Below, piece after piece: positions 56,815 to 64,000 of a DNA stretch of 64,000 nt. The stretch is from Limnohabitans sp. Rim11 (GTDB lineage: Bacteria > Pseudomonadota > Gammaproteobacteria > Burkholderiales > Burkholderiaceae_C), in assembly GCF_001269365.1 (NCBI RefSeq), contig NZ_CXOM01000001.1:620090-684089 (forward strand). Reading direction: 5' to 3'. Within the stretch, counting starts at the first letter, position 1. Every line of letters starts with the position of its first letter. A program made the translations under genes and the position numbers. The notes beneath the pieces were generated by a model. That model was not told the origin of the DNA, made no database searches, and saw nothing but the letters and a program-made list of their open reading frames with translations.

Positions 56815-59800
56815 CTAGTTCTTTTGCAAACGTGCAAACATGCGCGACACCCACTGACCTAAATCATCTAGGTAAGTGAACACAACAGGTATCACCAGCA
56901 AACTAAGAACCGTGCTGGTGATCAATCCGCCGATCACGGCAATGGCCATGGGTGATCTGAAACTGGTATCGGCTGCGCCCCAACCCACAGCAATAGGCAA
57001 CATGCCAGCCCCCATCGCTATGGTGGTCATGACCACTGGGCGGGCTCGTTTGTGACAGGCATCAAAGATAGCGTCCCACCTGCTCATGCCTGGTACGGCC
57101 GGTTTGCCTTCTTCTGCGGGTTTGCCGCGACGCGCTTCAATGGCGTACTCCACCAGCAAAATGGAATTTTTAGTGGCGATGCCCATCAACATGATCAATC
57201 CAATGAGCGAGGGCATGGAAAAGCTCTTTTGGGCAATCAACAGACCTACAAAAGCGCCACCCAATGATAGTGGTAGGGCTGCCAAGATGGTGACTGGGTG
57301 CAAAAAGCCTTTGAACAGTAGCACTAGCACGATGTAAATGCAAAGCACGCCAATGGTCATTGCTAAGCCGAAGCTGGCAAACAGCTCTCCCATGACTTCG
57401 GCATCGCCCACTTCAACCACTTTGACGCCTGTCGGTAAGCTTTGTAGCGAAGGCAGTTTTTGGACAGCTTGCGTCACATCTCCCAGTGGCATGCCAGACA
57501 GTTCAATTTCAAAATTGACATTGCGTTGACGGTCATAGCGGTCAATCACAGCAGGCCCGCTAGCCAACTCGATGCTGGCAACTTGGCCCAACATGACGGG
57601 CCCACGGCTACCAGGAACGCTTAAGCGCTCTAGCACCTCGAGGTCTTTGCGCGCATCGTCACTCAGTTTGACGACGATAGGTACTTGGCGTTGAGACAGA
57701 TTGAGCTTGGGCAGGGCGGCGTCATAGTCGCCCAAAGTAGCGACGCGCAGTGTGTCGCTGATGGCGGCACTGGTCACACCCAAATCAGCAGCTTTGGCAA
57801 AGTCGGGGCGCACTGCAATCTCGGGTCTGACTAAGCTGGCGGTAGACGCAATGGAGCCTAAACCTTGAATGGTCCGGAGATCATTTTCAACGGCCAAGGC
57901 CGCTGTTTGCAAGGCTTGTGGGTCTTCACCAGTAAGCACCAAAATGTATTTTTCGCCAGAGCCGCCCAAGCCAACCTTGGTTCTGACACCAGGCAATTGC
58001 TGCAAAGCGATTCGAATGTCGTTTTCAATTTGCTGCTTGAGTGGGCGTTTGCCACGTTCGGTCAGTTGAATGGTTAAGGTGGCTTTGCGCACTTCGGCTG
58101 CGCCACTGCCTGCAAATGGATCTGTACCTGCGCTGCCGCCACCAATGGTGGTGTAGACGCTTTGAACATCTTTGACCGTTGTCAGCAATTTGCGAGCTTG
58201 CTCGGCACTGTCCTGAGTTTGTTGCAAGCTTGAACCTGGAGGGAGCTCAACATAGACTTGGGTTTGCGAATTGTCATCGGGCGGAATAAACCCTTGAGGC
58301 AGCAGCGGCACCAGCATGATGGAGCCAATAAAAAACAGCGTCGCCATCACCATGGTCACTACGCGGTGCTTCATGCACCAAGCCACCCAAACCATGTAGC
58401 GAACCAACCATTGGGGTTCTTTCTCGGGCGTGACGATGGGCTTTAGGATGTAAGCGGCCATCATGGGTGTGAGTACTCGGGCTACCACCAAAGAGGCAAA
58501 TACGGCAAGCGAGGCCGTCCAACCAAATTGTTTAAAAAACTTACCAGGAATACCCGACATGAAGGCGGTGGGCAAGAACACGGCAATGAGGGTGAAGGTG
58601 GTGGCAATCACGGCCAAGCCAATTTCGTCTGCAGCCTCCATGGCCGCTTGGTAGGGCGTTTTGCCCATGCGCAAGTGGCGCACGATGTTTTCTACTTCAA
58701 CAATGGCATCGTCTACCAGCACCCCAATGACCAATGACAAAGCGAGCAGGGTGACCACATTGATAGAAAACCCCAAATAGGCCATGCCAATGAAAGCAGG
58801 GATGACCGACAAAGGCAAAGCCACAGCCGATACAAAGGTGGCTCTAAAGTCACGCAAAAACAACCAGACCACCAGCACCGCCAATATTGCACCTTCGTAA
58901 AGGAGTATCAAGGAGCCAGAGTATTCTTCTTCGACGGGCGTCACAAAGTCGAAAGACTCTGTGATTTCGATATCGGGATTCTGAATCCGAAAATCTGCCA
59001 AGGCTTTGCGCACCAAATGACCCACAGCCACTTCGCTTTCGCCTTTGCTGCGCACCACTTCAAAACCCACCACGGGTGTGCCATTCAAACTAGCAGCAGA
59101 GCGCGGCTCTGCGAGGGTGTCGCGCACGTTAGCCACTTGGTCCAAACGGATGCGTGCACCGCGTGAGGTCGCCAGCTCAATTTGTCCAACTTCTTGCGCG
59201 GTTTTCACTGTGGCCAAAGTGCGCACAGCTTGCTCGCCGATACCCAAGTCCATTCGACCGCCAGAGCCTTCTTGTTGAACTTGCTTGAGCTGGCGAGAGA
59301 CTTCAGCCGCAGTAATGCCCAATGATTGCAAGCGGTTGACGTCAAGGGCAATGTGGACTTCTCGGGTTACGCCACCTACGCGGTTGACTGCACCGACGCC
59401 ACGCAAGGACAAAAGTTTGCGGGTAATTTCTTTATCGACCAACCACGACAAGGCTTCGTCATCCAAGCGGCTTGAGCGCACGGTGTAGGCCAGTACGGGT
59501 GTTCCTGCCAGATTGATTTTTTGCACAATAGGATCGCGCAATTCGCCGGGCAAGTCGGCGCGAACGCTTTGAATGGCGGAGCGCACATCGTCCACCGCTT
59601 CTTGCACGGGTTTTTCCATGCGGAATTCAGCTGTCATAGACACAGCGCCATCTTGTACTTTGGTGGTGATGTGTTTCAAACCTTGCAAGGGTGCTAACGC
59701 ATTCTCTAGCTTGCGGGCTACATCGGTTTCTAACTGGGTGGGCGCTGCACCTGGCAAGCTGGCAGTCACGGTAATGGTGGGCAGGTCTAGGTCAGGAAAG

Positions 59801-59910
59801 TTCTGCACCTTCATAGACCCAAATGCAATGAAGCCTGCCACCGTGAGCAGCACAAAAAGCATGACCGCAGGAATAGGGTTACGGATCGACCAAGAGGAGA
59901 CGTTCAACAT
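56815..59910 (-). CDS. RND efflux pump (HAE1 type)
   Basis: A 1031-residue inner-membrane pump with the NPIPAVMLFVLLTVAGFIAFGSMKVQNFPDLDLPTITV opening, two sets of membrane helices and two large periplasmic loops. The LVDDAIVEVENI segment carries the proton-relay acidic residues of RND helix 4. Substrate unknown; drug or organic-compound export is likely. It follows its adaptor by 12 bases. No outer-membrane factor gene is adjacent, so it must share a TolC-like channel. Confidence 0.92.
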   Translation of the reverse strand: MLNVSSWSIRNPIPAVMLFVLLTVAGFIAFGSMKVQNFPDLDLPTITVTASLPGAAPTQLETDVARKLENALAPLQGLKHITTKVQDGAVSMTAEFRMEKPVQEAVDDVRSAIQSVRADLPGELRDPIVQKINLAGTPVLAYTVRSSRLDDEALSWLVDKEITRKLLSLRGVGAVNRVGGVTREVHIALDVNRLQSLGITAAEVSRQLKQVQQEGSGGRMDLGIGEQAVRTLATVKTAQEVGQIELATSRGARIRLDQVANVRDTLAEPRSAASLNGTPVVGFEVVRSKGESEVAVGHLVRKALADFRIQNPDIEITESFDFVTPVEEEYSGSLILLYEGAILAVLVVWLFLRDFRATFVSAVALPLSVIPAFIGMAYLGFSINVVTLLALSLVIGVLVDDAIVEVENIVRHLRMGKTPYQAAMEAADEIGLAVIATTFTLIAVFLPTAFMSGIPGKFFKQFGWTASLAVFASLVVARVLTPMMAAYILKPIVTPEKEPQWLVRYMVWVAWCMKHRVVTMVMATLFFIGSIMLVPLLPQGFIPPDDNSQTQVYVELPPGSSLQQTQDSAEQARKLLTTVKDVQSVYTTIGGGSAGTDPFAGSGAAEVRKATLTIQLTERGKRPLKQQIENDIRIALQQLPGVRTKVGLGGSGEKYILVLTGEDPQALQTAALAVENDLRTIQGLGSIASTASLVRPEIAVRPDFAKAADLGVTSAAISDTLRVATLGDYDAALPKLNLSQRQVPIVVKLSDDARKDLEVLERLSVPGSRGPVMLGQVASIELASGPAVIDRYDRQRNVNFEIELSGMPLGDVTQAVQKLPSLQSLPTGVKVVEVGDAEVMGELFASFGLAMTIGVLCIYIVLVLLFKGFLHPVTILAALPLSLGGAFVGLLIAQKSFSMPSLIGLIMLMGIATKNSILLVEYAIEARRGKPAEEGKPAVPGMSRWDAIFDACHKRARPVVMTTIAMGAGMLPIAVGWGAADTSFRSPMAIAVIGGLITSTVLSLLVIPVVFTYLDDLGQWVSRMFARLQKN

Positions 59911-59922
59911 CGTGTCTACCTT

Positions 59923-61011
59923 TTATTTGGTCGCAGGAGCTTGATTGACAACGCGCACGGTATCGCCAGAGTTTAGAAAAGCGCCGCCACTGACAACCAC
60001 GCGTTCATCTGATTTCAAGCCACTGAGTATTTCTTGTCTGTCACCACTCAAACGTCCTGTTTGAACCTTGGCCTGAGTCACTTTGTTGTCAGCACCCACG
60101 GTGTAGACGTAGCTAAATCCATCTCTCACAACCACTGCGGTTTGAGGAACCGTCATAGCTTTGCTTTGGCCAAGCACGATGTCGCCCTTGGCATACATGC
60201 CTGCGCGGGCTGAGCCTAATTGCTCGGTCAAGTCGACATAGACCAAAGCGTTGCGGGTTTGGGCGTCTACCGATGGCGCCACCATTCGAACTTTGCCTTG
60301 CAACACTTGTCCACTGGCCGCCGTAATCTTGACGGGTGAACCAACTTTGATGCGGCCAATGTCGGAAGCGGTGACCTCTGCGCGCCATTCAAGGCGGCCT
60401 TGACGAATGAGACGAAACAGCTCTGCGCCTGGATTGACGACGCTACCAACGGTGGCCAAACGAGATGAAATAACGCCGGCATCGGGCGACTTCACTTGGG
60501 TTTGGGCAAGTCGAACAGTTTGTAATTGAACTGCAGCGCGAGCTGACTGAACTCGGGCTTGGGCAATGGCATCGGTAGCCAAGGTTTGGCTTAACTGAGC
60601 ATTGCTAAAAAATCCCTGCTGTTGCAATGATTTTGCGCGATCAGTTTGAACGCGGGCCTCTAAGGCGCTGGCGATGGCTTCAGCCAAGCTGCCTTCCGCC
60701 TGAGCCAATTCGGCTTTCAAAGTATCAGACTGCAGCACCGCAAGCACATCACCTTTTTTAACGCGGTCGCCCACATTGACAAGAACTTCGCTAATTTTTA
60801 AGCCATTGGCTTCAGCACCAATGATGGCTTCTTGCCAAGCTGCAAGTGAGCCGTTGGCCGAAACATGTTGGTTAATGTCTAGCTGGCTTGGGCTAACCAC
60901 ATTGACTGTGAGCGATGGTTTGGTGACCGGCGCTGAGGTGTTGGCTTTGGGGTCAGTTGCGTTAACAGATAAGGCCAATGTGGACACTAAAACACCAAGG
61001 ATTGCTTTCAT
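59923..61011 (-). CDS. RND periplasmic adaptor (membrane fusion protein)
   Basis: A 362-residue adaptor with an N-terminal signal ending VNA. Order of domains: lipoyl half (GSLAAWQEAIIGAEANGLKISEVLVNVGDRVKKGDVLAVL), helical hairpin, second lipoyl half (VKSPDAGVISSRLATVGSVVNPGAELFRLI), then beta-barrel and membrane-proximal parts. It bridges the pump downstream to an outer-membrane channel. It heads the two-gene operon. Confidence 0.92.
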   Translation of the reverse strand: MKAILGVLVSTLALSVNATDPKANTSAPVTKPSLTVNVVSPSQLDINQHVSANGSLAAWQEAIIGAEANGLKISEVLVNVGDRVKKGDVLAVLQSDTLKAELAQAEGSLAEAIASALEARVQTDRAKSLQQQGFFSNAQLSQTLATDAIAQARVQSARAAVQLQTVRLAQTQVKSPDAGVISSRLATVGSVVNPGAELFRLIRQGRLEWRAEVTASDIGRIKVGSPVKITAASGQVLQGKVRMVAPSVDAQTRNALVYVDLTEQLGSARAGMYAKGDIVLGQSKAMTVPQTAVVVRDGFSYVYTVGADNKVTQAKVQTGRLSGDRQEILSGLKSDERVVVSGGAFLNSGDTVRVVNQAPATK

Positions 61012-61138
61012 ACTGACTCGCTAATTCATACACTGATTTGAATTGTACATGGGTCATTGATTTATCAAGCAAAAAACCCGATGGAATTATTGTCTTGAAT
61101 GTGCTACTGTGGACAGAAATTGTGTCTGGGAGGCCTAT

Positions 61139-62023
61139 ATGTCAGTCGATATCCACCCCATTGACCCTGCAAGCCCCACCTTCATTGGTGAGGTTTCAGG
61201 CATTGATCTAAGCCGCAAGCTGACAGATCAAGAGGTCAGCGCCATCCATGCTGCCATGGACCATTTTGGGGTGCTGATATTTCATGACCAACATTTGGAC
61301 GATGAACAGCAAATTTCATTCAGTCGTCAACTGGGCATGTTAGAAGAAGCCACTGGCGACATCATGTCTGTCAAGGACAGGCGGATTGGCATGGCCTTGA
61401 ACGATATTTCCAACCTCGACAAAAATGGCGAATTGCTGCCACGCGACGATCGCAGACGTTTGTTTGGTTTGGGCAATATGCTGTGGCACTCAGACAGCTC
61501 CTTCAAGGAAGTGCCCGCCAAGTATTCAATGCTCTCGGCCCGAAAAATTCCGGCAACCGGTGGCAATACCGAATTTGCGGACATGCGTGCTGCCTATGAT
61601 GCTCTAGAAGATGAAACAAAGGCTGAGGTGCACGACCTCATTTGTTTACACAGCCAAATTTACTCTCGAGGTGTTTTGGGCTTTGATGATTTCACAGACG
61701 AAGAGCGCGCTAAGTGGGCGCCAGTGCGCCAACGCCTTGTGCGCCGACATCCAACGACAGGACGGCTTTCTCTGTATTTGGCAAGCCATGCTGGCGGCAT
61801 TGAAGGTTGGCCAATGCCTGAGGCGCGTTCATTTTTACGTGACCTCAACGAACACGCTACACAGCGTCAGTTTGTTTATGCGCATGTATGGCGCCCATGG
61901 GATCTGGTGATGTGGGACAACCGCGTCACGATGCACCGTGCGCGCCGGTACGACCCTACTGAAGTTCGCGATTTGCGCAGAACAACCTTGACCAATGAGG
62001 TCTCTAGTTTGGCGCAGATCTAA
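61139..62023 (+). CDS. TauD/TfdA-family Fe(II)/2-oxoglutarate dioxygenase
   Basis: A 294-residue dioxygenase starting at ATG 61139, with GGGAGG just before. The iron ligands are the HxD in LWHSDSSFK and a distal histidine in VTMHRARRYD; the 2-oxoglutarate arginine is probably in the DLRRTTL segment near the end. The TATGRLSLYLASHAGGIEGWP-like region and overall pattern are closer to TfdA (2,4-D dioxygenase) than to TauD. Substrate is not known; no catabolic partners are nearby. Confidence 0.88.
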   Translation: MSVDIHPIDPASPTFIGEVSGIDLSRKLTDQEVSAIHAAMDHFGVLIFHDQHLDDEQQISFSRQLGMLEEATGDIMSVKDRRIGMALNDISNLDKNGELLPRDDRRRLFGLGNMLWHSDSSFKEVPAKYSMLSARKIPATGGNTEFADMRAAYDALEDETKAEVHDLICLHSQIYSRGVLGFDDFTDEERAKWAPVRQRLVRRHPTTGRLSLYLASHAGGIEGWPMPEARSFLRDLNEHATQRQFVYAHVWRPWDLVMWDNRVTMHRARRYDPTEVRDLRRTTLTNEVSSLAQI

Positions 62024-62038
62024 GGCTGAGTGAATCAA

Positions 62039-62058
62039 CCCTTGATTGCTGTCAAGGG
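62039..62058. terminator. Inverted repeat between convergent genes
   Basis: CCCTTGA (62039-62045) and TCAAGGG (62052-62058) form a 7-base stem with a 6-base loop between the dioxygenase stop (62023) and the aldo/keto reductase stop (62068). Position suggests a shared bidirectional terminator, but there is no T run on either side. Confidence 0.4.
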
Positions 62059-62067
62059 GGTCTTCAT

Positions 62068-63078
62068 TCAGTAGTCTTTATCGCGCCTTGCCGAAAGCGG
62101 GTAAGACGGGTCGTTGTAGCCTGGCGTAGAAGGATGGCCAGGCGAGACAAGTTGATTGACGAAGTCTTCGTCTTCTTGCGTAATGGTTACATCCAGCGCG
62201 CCCCAATAGTCCTGCCACTGCGCCAAGGTGCGGGGGCCGCCAATGACCGATGTGACTGCGTGGTTTGCCAACACCCAAGCCAATGCAAAGTGCGACAGCT
62301 GAATGCCTTTTTCTTGACAACGCAAGCTGAGCTTTTGTGCAATTTCTAGCGACTCTTTGCGGTACTCGGTTTCAAGAATGCGTTTGTCGTTACGGGCTAA
62401 ACGGCTTTCGGGTAGAGGGGCAGCGCCAGGTGCATATTTGCCTGTGAGGATGCCTCTGGCAATAGGGCTGTAGGGCGCAACACCTATGCCGTAATGAGCA
62501 CAGGCTTCCAATATTTCAACCTCTGGCAAACGGTTGAGCAAGTTGTAATAAGGTTGGCACACCACAGGGGCGGGCATGTTGAATTGCTGGCACAAGCGCA
62601 TGACTTCGGCAATGCGCCAGCCTCTGAAGTTAGACAAACCCCAGTATCGAATTTTGCCGTCGCGCAGCAAAGCTTCAATGGCTCGCAAGGGCTCTTCGAG
62701 GTGCATGCCGTTGAAGTCGCGGTGCAAGTAATAAATATCTAAGTGATCGGTTTGCAAGCGGCTCAAACTGTCTTCGCAGGCGCGCATCATCCAAGTACGA
62801 GAGAAATGGCTCTCGTTGATGTTGTCTGACATGCTGTTGCCAACTTTGCTGGCCAAGAGCCACTGATTGCGATTGGGTTTGATCAATTCGCCAGTCATGA
62901 CTTCTGATTTGCCAAAGCTGTAGACATCGGCGGTGTCGATGAAGTTGCAACCATTTTGCAGTGCATGGTCCACGATGCTGCGAGCCTCTGACATGCTTGT
63001 TTGGTCTGCAAACATCATGGTCCCAAGGCAAATCCGCGAGACTTTCAGGGGGCTGCGCCCTAAGTTTTTGTAAATCAT
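62068..63078 (-). CDS. Aldo/keto reductase
   Basis: A 336-residue NADPH-dependent oxidoreductase. The tetrad residues are seen in FIDTADVYSFGKSE (Asp, Tyr), LLASKVGN (Lys) and DIYYLHRDF (His); the coenzyme-binding SVIGGPRTLAQWQDY region is near the end. It resembles the Gpr/YajO group acting on small aldehydes. It follows the NIPSNAP gene in the same direction. Substrate unknown. Confidence 0.9.
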   Translation of the reverse strand: MIYKNLGRSPLKVSRICLGTMMFADQTSMSEARSIVDHALQNGCNFIDTADVYSFGKSEVMTGELIKPNRNQWLLASKVGNSMSDNINESHFSRTWMMRACEDSLSRLQTDHLDIYYLHRDFNGMHLEEPLRAIEALLRDGKIRYWGLSNFRGWRIAEVMRLCQQFNMPAPVVCQPYYNLLNRLPEVEILEACAHYGIGVAPYSPIARGILTGKYAPGAAPLPESRLARNDKRILETEYRKESLEIAQKLSLRCQEKGIQLSHFALAWVLANHAVTSVIGGPRTLAQWQDYWGALDVTITQEDEDFVNQLVSPGHPSTPGYNDPSYPLSARRDKDY

Positions 63079-63136
63079 GTGAAGTACCTTTGAATCTGAT
63101 TGATCAAGAAGCCGTTAGGGGCTGAGCACACTTCCA

Positions 63137-63463
63137 TTAAGGATGCGGTCCCCAAGGTGCAGCCACCATGAGCTGAACATTCTGTGCATGAATGAGAGGG
63201 CGAATTTGTTTAGCGAAAGCCATGAAGGATTCGTCGGCAAAAAGCCTGGCCCAAAAGTCGCGTCGATCGGCGTCGCTGTCAAAGCGCCAAAGGTGGATGA
63301 GTTGATGCAGATTGCCTGTATCGCTCACAAAGTAGCCAATCAATTTGTTGTCAAAACCACCCTTGCTTAGGGCAGCCCAGCCTTCAGTGGAGTACAACTG
63401 TTTGACCTGCTGCATCTCTCCAACCTTGACGTCGTAGGTGCGTTTTTCGTAAATTACTGTCAT
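63137..63463 (-). CDS. NIPSNAP family protein
   Basis: A 108-residue single-domain protein starting at ATG 63463 (MTVIYEKRTYDVKVG), with HLWRFDSDADRRDFWARLFAD and a final PLIHAQNVQLM. These are standard for NIPSNAP (dimeric alpha-beta barrel) proteins. Function is not established. It precedes the aldo/keto reductase with a 58-base gap, probably as an operon. Confidence 0.88.
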   Translation of the reverse strand: MTVIYEKRTYDVKVGEMQQVKQLYSTEGWAALSKGGFDNKLIGYFVSDTGNLHQLIHLWRFDSDADRRDFWARLFADESFMAFAKQIRPLIHAQNVQLMVAAPWGPHP

Positions 63464-63585
63464 GGAATGGACTCCTTGAGATGCATTTGGGGGGTGTATT
63501 GAAAAGGGCTGCAATGCCTGCATTCAATCAAAGGATGCACTTTTCCGATATAGCGGGTTCTACTGAGATGCAAGACCGCCCAAAG

Positions 63586-63618
63586 AAAAACCCCTTGAGC
63601 ATTGCTGCTGAAGGGGTT
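63586..63618 (-). terminator. Intrinsic terminator of the original tRNA-Asn gene
   Basis: AACCCCTT (63589-63596) and AAGGGGTT (63611-63618) pair with a partly paired loop. On the minus strand the stem is followed by a run of T residues. It starts nine bases after the CCA end of the tRNA fragment, as expected for the native tRNA terminator. Confidence 0.7.
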
Positions 63619-63626
63619 CTTTTATT

Positions 63627-63671
63627 TGGCTCCTCGACCTGGGCTCGAACCAGGGACCTACGGATTAACAG
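63627..63671 (-). tRNA. 3' fragment of tRNA-Asn(GTT), attachment-site remnant
   Basis: Read on the minus strand, the 45 bases run from the anticodon loop (CTGTTAATCCG) through the variable loop, T arm (GGTTCGAGCCC) and acceptor strand to an encoded CCA. The upstream half (acceptor 5' strand, D arm and 5' anticodon stem) is missing: the sequence changes abruptly at 63672. This is the classic product of integration of a tyrosine-recombinase element into a tRNA 3' end. It cannot be a working tRNA. Confidence 0.85.
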
Positions 63672-63756
63672 AAATCCAGGCTCGTCAAAAATCTATATAA
63701 ATCAACGACTTATAGGTGTTTTTATTAAACGTGTAATATTTCGTGCAATAACCCCA

Positions 63757-63777
63757 AAAGTTACATTATGTAACTTT
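63757..63777. repeat. Near-perfect palindrome in the putative island end
   Basis: AAAGTTACAT (63757-63766) and ATGTAACTTT (63768-63777) are inverted repeats with a single central base. The AT-rich flank from 63672 to 63820 has no plausible gene. Note that CCCCAAAAGTTAC just here resembles the ACCCAAAAGTTAGAC repeat about 70 bases further on. Confidence 0.5.
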
Positions 63778-63824
63778 CCAGCCAAAACATCCAAATTTGC
63801 GTTGAGCCGTGTCATTTTGCACCC

Positions 63825-63878
63825 AAAAGTTAGACGCTTGGCTTGGGGCTCGCGCTTGTTTTCGAAAAAGTTAGACGC
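63825..63878. mobile_element. Possible insertion-sequence end remnants (direct repeat)
   Basis: The 13-mer AAAAGTTAGACGC occurs twice in the same orientation, at 63825-63837 and 63866-63878. Preceded by TGCACCC in the first copy, it resembles, from memory, terminal repeats of some IS3-family elements. The second copy lies exactly where the MerR reading frame is broken. No transposase remains. Confidence 0.4.
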
Positions 63879-63966
63879 CATGCGTGGGCATCAAGCCCTG
63901 TTTTTCGTAGTAACGGATGGTTTCGACATCCACGCCGGTGGCGAGGGCAAGTTCCTTTATCTGCAT
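63871..63966 (-). pseudogene. Truncated MerR-family regulator
   Basis: An ATG at 63966 begins 31 codons encoding MQIKELALATGVDVETIRYY and EKQGLMP, the DNA-binding helix-turn-helix of MerR-type metal regulators (CadR/PbrR-like). The frame then stops at a TAA inside an IS-end-like repeat, so the rest of the DNA-binding and all of the metal-binding part is gone. The TTGACA starting at 63993 on the plus strand may be the -35 of a divergent gene beyond the window. Confidence 0.7.
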
Positions 63967-64000
63967 TAGATGGTCCTGCTTTAAATAAGTATTTGACACT

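Noticed and set aside
63481-63969. A plus-strand open frame of 162 codons
   Set aside because: It runs through the tRNA-Asn fragment and the antisense of the MerR fragment; the STWARTRDLRI stretch is a typical mistranslation of a tRNA 3' end.

Overview
The window looks like chromosome from a sulfur-oxidising, CO2-fixing betaproteobacterium, most likely Burkholderiales and probably Comamonadaceae. That placement rests on protein style and gene order (cbbYEFPTZGKA, TrxC, hut with hutC-D-I-G-F, PhoX, NIPSNAP); no rRNA or complete tRNA is present to confirm it. Nearly all DNA is coding, and most start codons are tightly packed or overlap the previous stop.

Layout: 1-495 is the start of a DUF3422 gene. 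585-8368 (minus) is a complete sox cluster, soxC-D-Y-Z-A-X-B plus a SoxH-like metallohydrolase, behind one good promoter and a 34-nt palindrome. It contains two internal intrinsic terminators, after soxZ and after soxX. 8537-14283 is a periplasmic/membrane sulfur accessory region: DUF302 lipoprotein plus FadL-like porin, two small c-type cytochromes, a SoxW-like thioredoxin, and two tandem YeeE/TsuA-type transporters. 14287-18806 holds flavocytochrome c sulfide dehydrogenase (fccAB) with a diheme cytochrome, DsrE, an ArsR-family regulator, trxC, a DUF2892 membrane protein and a lipoprotein rhodanese.

18820-35047 is the Calvin cycle: cbbR divergent from form II RuBisCO (cbbM) with its activase pair cbbQ/cbbO, then a second operon cbbY-E-F-P-T-Z-G-K-A ending in a thioredoxin with a membrane domain. 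The two cbb promoters share an exact 16-nt block. Sox and Fcc would feed electrons from thiosulfate and sulfide into respiration and so power CO2 fixation.

35075-39061 is a ferric-iron ABC transporter with a Fur box. 39822-42047 is an arsenic operon (arsR, arsC, aquaglyceroporin, arsH). Then follow phoX, phhB, and a DUF2796/ABC/DUF3299 cluster resembling zinc-related zrg genes. 47743-56780 is urocanate catabolism (hutU, hutC, D, I, G, F) with a NitT/TauT-type ABC transporter but no hutH. 56815-61011 is an RND pump. TfdA-like dioxygenase, aldo/keto reductase and NIPSNAP genes follow.

The right edge (63586-64000) holds a terminator, a 45-nt 3' fragment of tRNA-Asn, IS-end-like repeats and a broken MerR gene. 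This looks like the far end of a genomic island that continues beyond the window.
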